Origin: a virus
Virus record (IMG/VR): IMGVR_UViG_3300020193_000047
Location: 1 to 40,736 of that record
DNA: 40,736 bases
Direction: 5' to 3' (one strand)
In this document: positions 6,964 through 13,090 of the stretch, piece by piece
Layout: every line of letters begins with the position of its first letter
Numbering within the stretch: position 1 is the stretch's first letter
Notes under the pieces: generated by a model
The model's input: only the letters and a program-made list of their open reading frames with translations
Database searches by the model: none
Told to the model about the DNA's origin: nothing
Position numbers and translations under genes: made by a program

Positions 6964-8100
6964 ATGTCGGAACAAGAAATCGTAAAGAATTACCCAGGAA
7001 CTACTGAGGCACACAATCACGACGGACAGGGTGCATTTGCATCAGGTGGCGTTGGAAGTGCAACAACAACAGGTCCTTCAGGTAATCTTTCTCCAGCGGC
7101 TTCACTCGGTAACGTTGCTACAGCAAACTTTGGTGTAACAAGCGGACCAAATGCAGTAAGCCCAACTGGTACACCTGGTGGTATTTTAGCACCAGAACAG
7201 GCTCGCCGCTTCATCGACTATGTGTGGGATGCAACAGTTCTCGCCAAAGATGGTCGTAGAGTTACAATGCGAGCAAACACTATGGAGATCGAAAAGGTCA
7301 ACGTAGGTGAGCGTGTAATCCGTGCAGCAGCTCAAGCTGATAACACTTACACAAATGCTGGCGCAACATTTACCAAGGTAGAACTAACAACCAAAAAGAT
7401 TCGTCTTGATTGGGAAGTTTCTACTGAGTCTTTAGAAGACAATATTGAAGGAGGTGCTCTTGAAGATCATCTCGTTCGTCTTATGACAAACGCATTTGCT
7501 AATGATATCGAAGATCTCGCTATCAATGGTGATGCTTCAACAGGCAATTTCCTTTCAATTATGCAAGGTTTCGTTAAGAGGGTTACAACTGGCACCGCTG
7601 CTCACGAATCAGTCGTGACTGTTTCTGATAACGCTTGGACTCCAGCAGTAATGCAGGATATTATCCTTGCAATGCCACGTAAGTATCGTGCAATTAAGAG
7701 CAATCTTAAGTTCTATGCAGGTACAGATGCATTCCAGGGTATCGTTACAAACAACGGTACACTTGCTGACGCAGTAGCAGAAGCAATTGCTGGAATGACT
7801 CCAGGCAGCACACAGGCTAACCGTCAAAACTATCTTGATGGTGTTGGTCAAACACTTGGTGGAGCACGTACAACACGTGTTCTCGGTGTTGACGTTATGG
7901 AAGTACCTTACTACCCAGCAGGTTATGTCGACTTGACATTCCCTTCAAACCGTGTTTGGGGCTTCCAGCGTGATATCACGGTAAACCGTGAGTACAAGCC
8001 AAAGAAGGATACAATTGAGTACACAGTATTCGTCCGCTTTGGTCTACAATGGGAAGAGCTTGATGCAGTTGCTTATGCAGATGCAGCAGCTGATGAGTAA
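6964..8100 (+). CDS. Major capsid protein (HK97 fold)
   Basis: This is the main shell protein. The 378-residue product follows the protease/scaffold gene and has the expected parts of an HK97-type subunit: a flexible Gly/Ser/Thr-rich N-terminal arm of about 75 residues, an E-loop-like stretch (GRRVTMRANTMEIEKVNVGE, near residues 97-116), then TTKKIRLDWEVSTESLED and NAFANDIEDLAINGD leading into the P- and A-domains. It looks closest to PBSX XkdG-type capsids. ATG 6964 was chosen because AGGAGG at 6950-6955 is ideally spaced, although a GTG at 6955 is in frame. Codon use is richer in C-ending codons than in neighbouring genes, as expected for a highly expressed protein. A strong terminator hairpin follows 21 nt after the stop, so it is probably the last gene of the head transcript. 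Confidence 0.92.
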   Translation: MSEQEIVKNYPGTTEAHNHDGQGAFASGGVGSATTTGPSGNLSPAASLGNVATANFGVTSGPNAVSPTGTPGGILAPEQARRFIDYVWDATVLAKDGRRVTMRANTMEIEKVNVGERVIRAAAQADNTYTNAGATFTKVELTTKKIRLDWEVSTESLEDNIEGGALEDHLVRLMTNAFANDIEDLAINGDASTGNFLSIMQGFVKRVTTGTAAHESVVTVSDNAWTPAVMQDIILAMPRKYRAIKSNLKFYAGTDAFQGIVTNNGTLADAVAEAIAGMTPGSTQANRQNYLDGVGQTLGGARTTRVLGVDVMEVPYYPAGYVDLTFPSNRVWGFQRDITVNREYKPKKDTIEYTVFVRFGLQWEELDAVAYADAAADE

Positions 8101-8121
8101 TAACTAAATAGCAGTACCGAA

Positions 8122-8151
8122 AAGGAGGGTAGCGTAAAAACTACCCTCCTT
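8122..8151 (+). terminator. Terminator hairpin after the major capsid gene
   Basis: A perfect 11-bp inverted repeat (AAGGAGGGTAG at 8122-8132, CTACCCTCCTT at 8141-8151) with an 8-nt loop lies between the capsid stop and the next promoter. The T tail is short (TTATT), so it may terminate only partly or also protect the 3' end of the capsid mRNA. Confidence 0.7.
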
Positions 8152-8161
8152 ATTCACATTC

Positions 8162-8170
8162 TGATATAAT
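8162..8170 (+). promoter_or_regulatory. Extended -10 promoter (TGATATAAT) for the connector genes
   Basis: TGATATAAT lies 11 nt after the terminator hairpin. The predicted start (about 8177) coincides with the GGAGG ribosome-binding site at 8177-8181, giving a very short leader for the gene at 8189. No -35 box is visible. Confidence 0.6.
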
Positions 8171-8188
8171 AGCAGTGGAGGAATAATA

Positions 8189-8539
8189 ATGTCAGCAGAA
8201 TTAGTAGAAGATTTAAAAAAGAAAACAGTGCCACAATTAAAAGCATACGCAAAGAAAAATAACATAGATTTGTTTGGAGTAAGCACAAAGGTAGAAATAT
8301 TAGAAGTAATTTTTTCCTTTATTCCAAGACCAGAACAAGCAATGAAGAAAAAAGATCAGCCAGCAGAGAGAGTTGCTCTTTATTCAGAAAAAAATCTTCA
8401 CTGGAATGGCGTGGGGGACCTTGAAAGAGGCTATAACATAGTATCTAAGGAGGATTCCGAAAAGTGGTTGTTTCGTAAAGATGTACGCATAGCGACGCCT
8501 GACGAAGTAGCAAAATTTTACGGTAAAAATAAGAAATGA
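8189..8539 (+). CDS. Small head-module protein with Rho-N/SAP-like N-terminal motif
   Basis: The 116-residue product begins with a helical motif, LKKKTVPQLKAYAKKNNIDL followed by GVSTKVEILEVI, of the Rho N-terminal/SAP/HeH type, a small helix-extended-loop-helix fold that often binds nucleic acid. The C-terminal half (LHWNGVGDLERGYNIVSKED, then EKWLFRKDVRIATPDEVAKF) resembles short proteins found just downstream of capsid genes in Gram-positive phages. It has GGAGG 8 nt before its ATG, its own promoter and a terminator upstream, and overlaps the next connector gene by 4 nt (ATGA). A role as head decoration, head-completion or DNA-contacting connector protein is plausible from position; the function is not established. 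Confidence 0.75.
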   Translation: MSAELVEDLKKKTVPQLKAYAKKNNIDLFGVSTKVEILEVIFSFIPRPEQAMKKKDQPAERVALYSEKNLHWNGVGDLERGYNIVSKEDSEKWLFRKDVRIATPDEVAKFYGKNKK

Positions 8540-9507
8540 ATATACTGAGACTTCCACCATATCCATTATCGATATCTTATAATGTTGAGTCTGCTTCAAC
8601 TGACTATTTATTAGTAATTAGAGATTCTGATAGAGATATATCTCGTGTTGATGAGGTAGTAACCTCCACATCTGGATCAGTTCTTACATTTGAATTACCA
8701 GAATATTTTTCAAAATATGATGGGTTTTATCATCTAGAAATTTACGAATACCCAGAAAGTGAAATGGGTGACTTGGTAATTGAAGATAATTTAAACATTG
8801 AAAGACCTTATGTTAATCCAAACACCCTTGGAACTACGGCAAGCGAAATTAAAGAATATAAAGAATATGAGTTACTTGCTAGGGCAATTATAGATTCTCA
8901 AGTTCCTGGCGGATTTTATTATAAAACAAGTTATGTAGAAACAGTCGGACAAGGAACAGACTATCTTCCTTTATGGGTTCGTCCTTATAAAATATTAAAA
9001 GTATACGAAAATGCAGAATTAGTTTATGATGTTGATGATGAAGATGGTCCAGCACTGGGCAGTTGGAATTATTTAATTACAAAAGACAAAACTGCAATTA
9101 CAAAAGATCCAGTTGCAGCAGTAGATTCTATGAATAGATCAGAACGCAAGCCGCCAAGAATGGCTTTAGCAGCATCTGATTCTATATTTATGTTTGATAC
9201 ACAAGATAGCGGAAATACGCTAACCGTTCAGCCTGGAGTTGTTTTTGGCGAGGGTATGGATTATATATTTCTACTTGAAACAGGATATAGAGTAGTGCCA
9301 ATTGATATTAAAGATGCTATAACAATGTTAATTAATGATATTAAGTGTGGAAAGCTTGACTACTATAAGAGATATGTATCAAATTATTCTACAGATCAAT
9401 ACCGCCTTCAATTTGATAAGGGATTGTTTGAGGGAACAGGAAATCTTTTGGTTGATAAAATTCTAGATAGGTATATAACCAATATTGGCAAACCAGGAGT
9501 ATTATAA
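8536..9507 (+). CDS. Head-tail connector/adaptor protein (probable)
   Basis: The 323-residue product lies where the first head-tail adaptor is encoded in siphophages, after the capsid gene and before the stopper and tail-completion genes. The N-terminal 90 residues form a beta-rich domain that looks like an added module (ILRLPPYPLSISYNVESAST). Then comes a helical segment, PYVNPNTLGTTASEIKEYKE then YELLARAIIDSQVPGG, of the kind found in actinophage adaptor proteins. The C-terminal part (IDIKDAITMLINDIKCGKL then a Tyr-rich stretch) has helices resembling gp6/gp15-type connectors. It overlaps the previous gene by ATGA and the next by TAATG, implying translational coupling. It is longer than classic connectors (about 100-150 residues), mostly because of the N-terminal domain. 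Assignment rests mainly on position and these segments. Confidence 0.65.
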   Translation: MNILRLPPYPLSISYNVESASTDYLLVIRDSDRDISRVDEVVTSTSGSVLTFELPEYFSKYDGFYHLEIYEYPESEMGDLVIEDNLNIERPYVNPNTLGTTASEIKEYKEYELLARAIIDSQVPGGFYYKTSYVETVGQGTDYLPLWVRPYKILKVYENAELVYDVDDEDGPALGSWNYLITKDKTAITKDPVAAVDSMNRSERKPPRMALAASDSIFMFDTQDSGNTLTVQPGVVFGEGMDYIFLLETGYRVVPIDIKDAITMLINDIKCGKLDYYKRYVSNYSTDQYRLQFDKGLFEGTGNLLVDKILDRYITNIGKPGVL

Positions 9508-9959
9508 TGGTAGACTCTTGCTTAGAAACAGATTTTTTATATCCGCTTAAAGCTGATGTATTTTATCCCATTGTTGAGCAAGGAGCTTATGGAAATGTTC
9601 AAAAGAAATGGGTTTTGGATAGAGTTATAACCTGCAGTTTTGCTCCAGTCGGTACTTCTGGACAGGAAGAGGTTAAGCCAAATCCAAAAATTAATCTTGA
9701 TGTAAATTTGCTGGGTAGAACAAAAAATGATGTAAGAATTGGATCAAGCTATTCTAGAGAATCTATAACCAATGTAGTGATTACAAACATAAGAACACAT
9801 TCAGAAACACCCGTATATTTAGAGACTGCTGGACCTCGTTCTGGCCGATCTACTATTTTTGAAATAGCATCCAACGAACCAATTGTTGGTCCATTTGGAG
9901 AGGTAGAGTATTATAAACTTGTTGTTCGTAGATCAGAGAATCAGGCATCAGACCTATGA
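9507..9959 (+). CDS. Head-tail stopper/closure-like protein (probable)
   Basis: This 150-residue, mostly beta-strand protein (YPLKADVFYPIVEQGAYGNV, then KKWVLDRVITCSFAPVG) occupies the second connector position. Stopper proteins of the SPP1 gp16/HK97 gp7 type are small beta-barrels that start by describing a change of reference (lysine/tryptophan strand), as here. The frame overlaps the previous stop by one base (TAATG) and the next start by four (ATGA). No membrane segment or signal peptide is present. The family was not recognised directly; the call comes from gene order, size and predicted beta content. Confidence 0.6.
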   Translation: MVDSCLETDFLYPLKADVFYPIVEQGAYGNVQKKWVLDRVITCSFAPVGTSGQEEVKPNPKINLDVNLLGRTKNDVRIGSSYSRESITNVVITNIRTHSETPVYLETAGPRSGRSTIFEIASNEPIVGPFGEVEYYKLVVRRSENQASDL

Positions 9960-10639
9960 TATCCGTTAAATTAAATCAATCTAAATTTATTAGTGATATG
10001 AATAATGTTGTTCAGTATTCTCTTGGATTTTTAGACGGCATTAAAAAGGGCAAAAGAGTATTTTTAGGAAATCTGGGCGAAGGAGCAAAGAAGATACTAG
10101 AGGCATTTATAGATGCAAATGCAAGATCTAATCCTCAAATGCTTCACCACGTTTATGAGTGGTCAAGAGTGGGTAGTCCAGATGCAAGATTATTTGATAT
10201 TAATTATACCGTTAGTAATCTTGGGCTATCGTTCTCTTCTTCTTTTAGACAATCTAATAGTATAAAGCAAGGTTCGTCTGTTCCATTTTATAATAAGGCA
10301 AAAATTATGGAAGAAGGAATTCCAGTAGTTATTACTCCAAAAAGATCTACTGTTTTAGCATTTGAGCAAAATGGAGAAACTGTATTTACAAAATCTCCAG
10401 TAGAGGTTTTAAATCCAGGTGGCGCACAAGTACAAGGCTCATTTGAAAGAACAGTTGATTTATTTTTTAGCAGGTATTTTACACAGGCATTTTTAAGAAC
10501 AAGTGGAGTGGCAGAGTATTTTAAGAATCCAGTATTATATAAAAGAAATTTACAAAAAGGAAAATCTGGCGGTAGACAAGTTGGAATATCAACAGGTTAT
10601 TCATGGATTACTAATGTAGGAGCAAGAACAAATGGCTAA
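9956..10639 (+). CDS. Neck/tail-completion protein, HK97 gp10-like (probable)
   Basis: This 227-residue protein lies in the third connector position, between the stopper-like gene and the candidate tail terminator. It starts with an amphipathic helical region (KFISDMNNVVQYSLGFLDGI, then GNLGEGAKKILEAFIDANAR), the arrangement seen in HK97 gp10-like neck proteins, and continues with strands and an 'HHVYEW' segment common in related actinophage proteins. The C-terminus is rich in Gly/Lys/Arg (RNLQKGKSGGRQVGISTGY). It overlaps both neighbours (4 and 8 nt), so it is in one translationally coupled run. The function is inferred from position and this pattern. Confidence 0.6.
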   Translation: MISVKLNQSKFISDMNNVVQYSLGFLDGIKKGKRVFLGNLGEGAKKILEAFIDANARSNPQMLHHVYEWSRVGSPDARLFDINYTVSNLGLSFSSSFRQSNSIKQGSSVPFYNKAKIMEEGIPVVITPKRSTVLAFEQNGETVFTKSPVEVLNPGGAQVQGSFERTVDLFFSRYFTQAFLRTSGVAEYFKNPVLYKRNLQKGKSGGRQVGISTGYSWITNVGARTNG

Positions 10640-11216
10640 CGATACACCACTCAATACTCCAGTTTTATGGATAAACAAATATTTACAATCTAAGCTTGCT
10701 GATTTTGGATTTGATAGTGTTCCATTTTTTCCAACTGCTCCATCTACAATAGATAACCTAACACAGTCATTTGTAGAAAATAATGGGGTAATGGCAACAT
10801 ATGACCGTATGTTTAAAATGAACAGAAAATCTTTTCCACATATAAAGTGCGAACAACTATTATATTATTTTTATGCTACTCAAGAAAACTCTATTACAAA
10901 TATGATTCAGGTTACAGAGATTATATATAGACTGTTAGACCGTTTTGATGAATCAGCAGAAGAAATAAATAGCTGGTGCTCAAATCGCAGGGTAGATCTA
11001 GACGACGCTGGATTGGTCGATAATGTTTTCTATTTCCATAATTTCAGGGTATACCAGTTAGAGGAAACCAGAGATATTATAGATTTTGGAACAGCCAGAA
11101 CGTATGCTGGAAATAAGATTATTATAGATTTTGATTATCATCAGATGCCTGAGTTGACCTCAAATCTATGGTCTCCAGAGCCAAAGCTCACTGGTGACGA
11201 TAAAATCACCGTATAA
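10632..11216 (+). CDS. Tail terminator/tail-completion protein (probable)
   Basis: This 194-residue protein is encoded immediately before the major tail tube gene, the usual place for the tail terminator that caps the tube and joins it to the head connector. It begins TPLNTPVLWINKYLQSKLAD and has a conserved-looking central stretch (FPHIKCEQLLYYFYATQENS, then a helical segment around DRFDESAEEINSW) followed by a strand-rich C-terminus. I do not recognise the family from sequence alone. The stop is followed by an extended -10 promoter and a 73-nt leader before the tube gene. Confidence 0.55.
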   Translation: MANDTPLNTPVLWINKYLQSKLADFGFDSVPFFPTAPSTIDNLTQSFVENNGVMATYDRMFKMNRKSFPHIKCEQLLYYFYATQENSITNMIQVTEIIYRLLDRFDESAEEINSWCSNRRVDLDDAGLVDNVFYFHNFRVYQLEETRDIIDFGTARTYAGNKIIIDFDYHQMPELTSNLWSPEPKLTGDDKITV

Positions 11217-11221
11217 AAATC

Positions 11222-11230
11222 TGTTATACT
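11222..11230 (+). promoter_or_regulatory. Extended -10 promoter (TGTTATACT) before the tail tube gene
   Basis: TGTTATACT starts 6 nt after the stop of the preceding gene. The expected leader is about 50 nt and carries a good ribosome-binding site (GAGGTG at 11280-11285). This would give the highly expressed tube protein its own transcript, ending at the hairpin at 11951-11970. Confidence 0.5.
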
Positions 11231-11289
11231 TATATCTGAGGAAACCCGCCCAAAACTTAATAAATACTTATTGAAAGTAGAGGTGAAAA

Positions 11290-11922
11290 ATGGCATATGA
11301 ACGTGGTACGTCCAACAATATTATCGTTGGTGCTGCTGCTCTTTTCCTAGCAGATACAACCCTAACTCCAGCAACACTGGAGGCATTTGACGCTACAGAA
11401 TCATTCAAGGAAACTCTTTCTGGCGCTGAAGATTATACAAATGTAGGTTATACCATGAATGGTCTTGAACTACAATTCCAACCTGATTTCGGTGAGGTTG
11501 CAGTTGATCAGGTTCTTGACGTTGCTAAGCTATACAAGCAAGGTATGCAGGTAAATCTCGCAACAGCGTTTGCTGAGGCTACACTTGAAAATCTTCTTTT
11601 GGCTCTTGCTTTCAGCGGTTCTGATTTGACAGGAACAAAGTCAACATCTGCTGGACGGGTTCTTAACCTTTCCGCAGGTAACATTGGCGAATGTCCAGTT
11701 GAACGTGGTATCGTTGCAGTAGGACCAGGAACTGGTGACTGCGTAAACTCTGACTCTGTTGAGCGTGTTTATACAGCATATCGTGCTCTATCTATTGAAA
11801 ATGTAACAGTCTCGGCAAAGCGTGACGAAGCTTCAATGTTTGAAGTTTCATTCCGTCTTCTACCAGAAGATTCTTCGGGATCTTATGGTAAGATCGTAGA
11901 TCGTACAATTACTGGAGCTTAA
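11290..11922 (+). CDS. Major tail tube protein
   Basis: This protein polymerises into the tail tube, the channel for DNA. The 210-residue product, beginning AYERGTSNNIIVGAAALFLA, has the beta-sandwich tube signature: an N-terminal strand with an acidic DATESFKETLSGAEDYTNVG stretch, then a 'YTMNGLELQFQPDFGEV' segment and 'VTVSAKRDEASMFEVSFRLL' near the C-terminus, as expected for tube proteins that vary little in length. It follows the tail terminator candidate and precedes the chaperones and the tape measure, the canonical order. It has its own promoter and leader, and a textbook terminator directly after it, which together fit the high copy number required. Codon use resembles that of the capsid gene (more C-ending codons), also consistent with high expression. 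Confidence 0.88.
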   Translation: MAYERGTSNNIIVGAAALFLADTTLTPATLEAFDATESFKETLSGAEDYTNVGYTMNGLELQFQPDFGEVAVDQVLDVAKLYKQGMQVNLATAFAEATLENLLLALAFSGSDLTGTKSTSAGRVLNLSAGNIGECPVERGIVAVGPGTGDCVNSDSVERVYTAYRALSIENVTVSAKRDEASMFEVSFRLLPEDSSGSYGKIVDRTITGA

Positions 11923-11950
11923 TAATTTAAAATTATTTAGCACTAAAGAG

Positions 11951-11976
11951 GCCCACCCTTCGGGGTGGGCTTTCTT
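11951..11976 (+). terminator. Strong intrinsic terminator with UUCG tetraloop after tail tube gene
   Basis: GCCCACCC (11951-11958) and GGGTGGGC (11963-11970) form a perfect 8-bp GC-rich stem closed by the very stable TTCG tetraloop and followed by TTTCTT. It isolates the tail tube transcript from the chaperone genes. Confidence 0.88.
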
Positions 11977-11979
11977 ATA

Positions 11980-11988
11980 TGATAAAAT
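11980..11988 (+). promoter_or_regulatory. Extended -10 promoter (TGATAAAAT) for the long tail chaperone gene
   Basis: TGATAAAAT lies 9 nt after the terminator stem. The predicted start near 11995 leaves only about 9 nt before the ATG at 12004, with a poor ribosome-binding site (CGGGG), so translation of the long chaperone is probably inefficient. Confidence 0.5.
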
Positions 11989-12003
11989 AGTATTCGGGGT
12001 ATT

Positions 12004-12696
12004 ATGGCTACTAAAGTATATTCAACTAAAAATATTTATTTGTTTGATGGCACAGAGATAGAAATATCGCCATTAAAAATAAAGTATCTGCGTGAATTTA
12101 TGGATACTTTTGCATTGATTAATAAAACTGAGAATGATGACGATTCTATATTGTTATTGCTTGAATGTGTAAGAATTGCAATGAAGCAGTACCGCCCAGA
12201 ATTATCAACATCTACATCCGATATAGAAAACGCAATTGATATGCCCACAATACATGAAATATTAGAAATCGCAGGCGGTATAAAAATAACAGAAGAGTCT
12301 GAAGAAACAGTTAAGCAGCAAGTAGAAAATAATAAGTCCAAAAATTCTTGGGAAGATATAGATTTAGTAAAGCTAGAATCAGAGGTATTTACGCTGGGTA
12401 TTTGGAAAAACTATGATGATCTAGAATCTCATATATCTATGCCAGAACTAATGGCTATTATATCTGGAAGAAGAGAATTGGATTATGAAGAAAAGAAGTT
12501 TTTAGCAGCAATACAGGGTGTAGATATAGATAAAAATCAAGATCGTGGACAAAAAGAATGGGAAGATTTAAAGGCAAGGGTATTTAGCAAGGGACAAACA
12601 ACTGATAGTAAGGACATACTTGCTTTACAAGGACAAAATGCAGTAAAAGCAGGATTTGGTATTGGAATGGGTTTAGATTATGAGGATTTAAGATAG
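12004..12696 (+). CDS. Tail assembly chaperone, long (GT-like) form encoded in one frame
   Basis: Tail assembly chaperones hold the tape measure protein while the tail tube is built. This 230-residue protein has two parts: residues 1 to about 98 form a G-like domain (FDGTEIEISPLKIKYLREF, then LECVRIAMKQYRPEL and MPTIHEILEIAGG), and residues from about 115 form a T-like domain (GIWKNYDDLESHISMPELMA, ISGRRELDYEEKKFLAAIQG). In lambda and most siphophages the G-T fusion is made by a -1 frameshift; here it is one continuous frame. The next gene (12742-13065) is a paralogue of the G-like part only. Initiation looks weak (GGGG, 4 nt before the ATG, very short leader), which would keep the fusion at low level. 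Position directly before the second chaperone and the tape measure strongly supports the role. Confidence 0.85.
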   Translation: MATKVYSTKNIYLFDGTEIEISPLKIKYLREFMDTFALINKTENDDDSILLLLECVRIAMKQYRPELSTSTSDIENAIDMPTIHEILEIAGGIKITEESEETVKQQVENNKSKNSWEDIDLVKLESEVFTLGIWKNYDDLESHISMPELMAIISGRRELDYEEKKFLAAIQGVDIDKNQDRGQKEWEDLKARVFSKGQTTDSKDILALQGQNAVKAGFGIGMGLDYEDLR

Positions 12697-12704
12697 CCCC
12701 CCTA

Positions 12705-12713
12705 TGATATAAT
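12705..12713 (+). promoter_or_regulatory. Extended -10 promoter (TGATATAAT) for the short tail chaperone gene
   Basis: TGATATAAT starts 8 nt after the long chaperone's stop. The leader of about 20 nt contains a strong ribosome-binding site (GGGAGG at 12730-12735), in contrast with the weak initiation of the long chaperone. Confidence 0.55.
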
Positions 12714-12741
12714 TTATACTAGCCTATATGGGAGGAAAATA

Positions 12742-13065
12742 ATGGCAACAACTATACATGAGGAAAAGACTCTTACTCTAATTGATGGAACAGAGATTAA
12801 GGTTCGTCCTCTAAAAATATCACTTCTTCGTCCGTTTTTGAAGAAGTTTGAAGGTGTTGCGGCAGTGGCTGAAGATAACGAAAAGTCTATGACTCTTCTT
12901 GTGGAGTGTGCTCAAATTGCAATGAAGCAATACAATCCTGAAATTGCAGAAGATCTAGAAAAACTTGAAGAGCTATTGGATCTTCCAACAGTTTACAAGA
13001 TCGTTGAAGCAGCATCGGGTGTTACGCTTGGCGGTATGCCAGATGTAATTTCTCCTGCCGAGTAA
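12742..13065 (+). CDS. Tail assembly chaperone, short (G-like) form, paralogue of the upstream gene
   Basis: This 107-residue protein aligns along its full length with the first part of the 12004-12696 product: MAT at the start, then IDGTEIKVRPLKISLLRPF, VECAQIAMKQYNPE and LPTVYKIVEAASGV. By eye 18 of the first 36 positions are identical, then an 8-residue block IAMKQY-PE is shared. It lacks the T-like domain. It therefore corresponds to the abundant gpG-type chaperone, encoded by its own gene with its own promoter and a strong ribosome-binding site (GGGAGG). No slippery heptamer or downstream T-like frame was found at its end, and only 25 nt separate it from the tape measure gene, so frameshifting is not needed here. 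Confidence 0.85.
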   Translation: MATTIHEEKTLTLIDGTEIKVRPLKISLLRPFLKKFEGVAAVAEDNEKSMTLLVECAQIAMKQYNPEIAEDLEKLEELLDLPTVYKIVEAASGVTLGGMPDVISPAE

Positions 13066-13090
13066 TACAATTTAAGATGAGGTGAAGTAA

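Noticed and set aside
11193-11210. Short hairpin GGTGA...TCACC at the end of the tail terminator gene
   Set aside because: Only 5 bp with an 8-nt loop and no T-run; too weak to call a terminator.
13000-13090. Programmed frameshift at the end of the short tail chaperone
   Set aside because: No slippery heptamer seen near the stop and no T-like frame follows; only 25 nt separate it from the tape measure gene.
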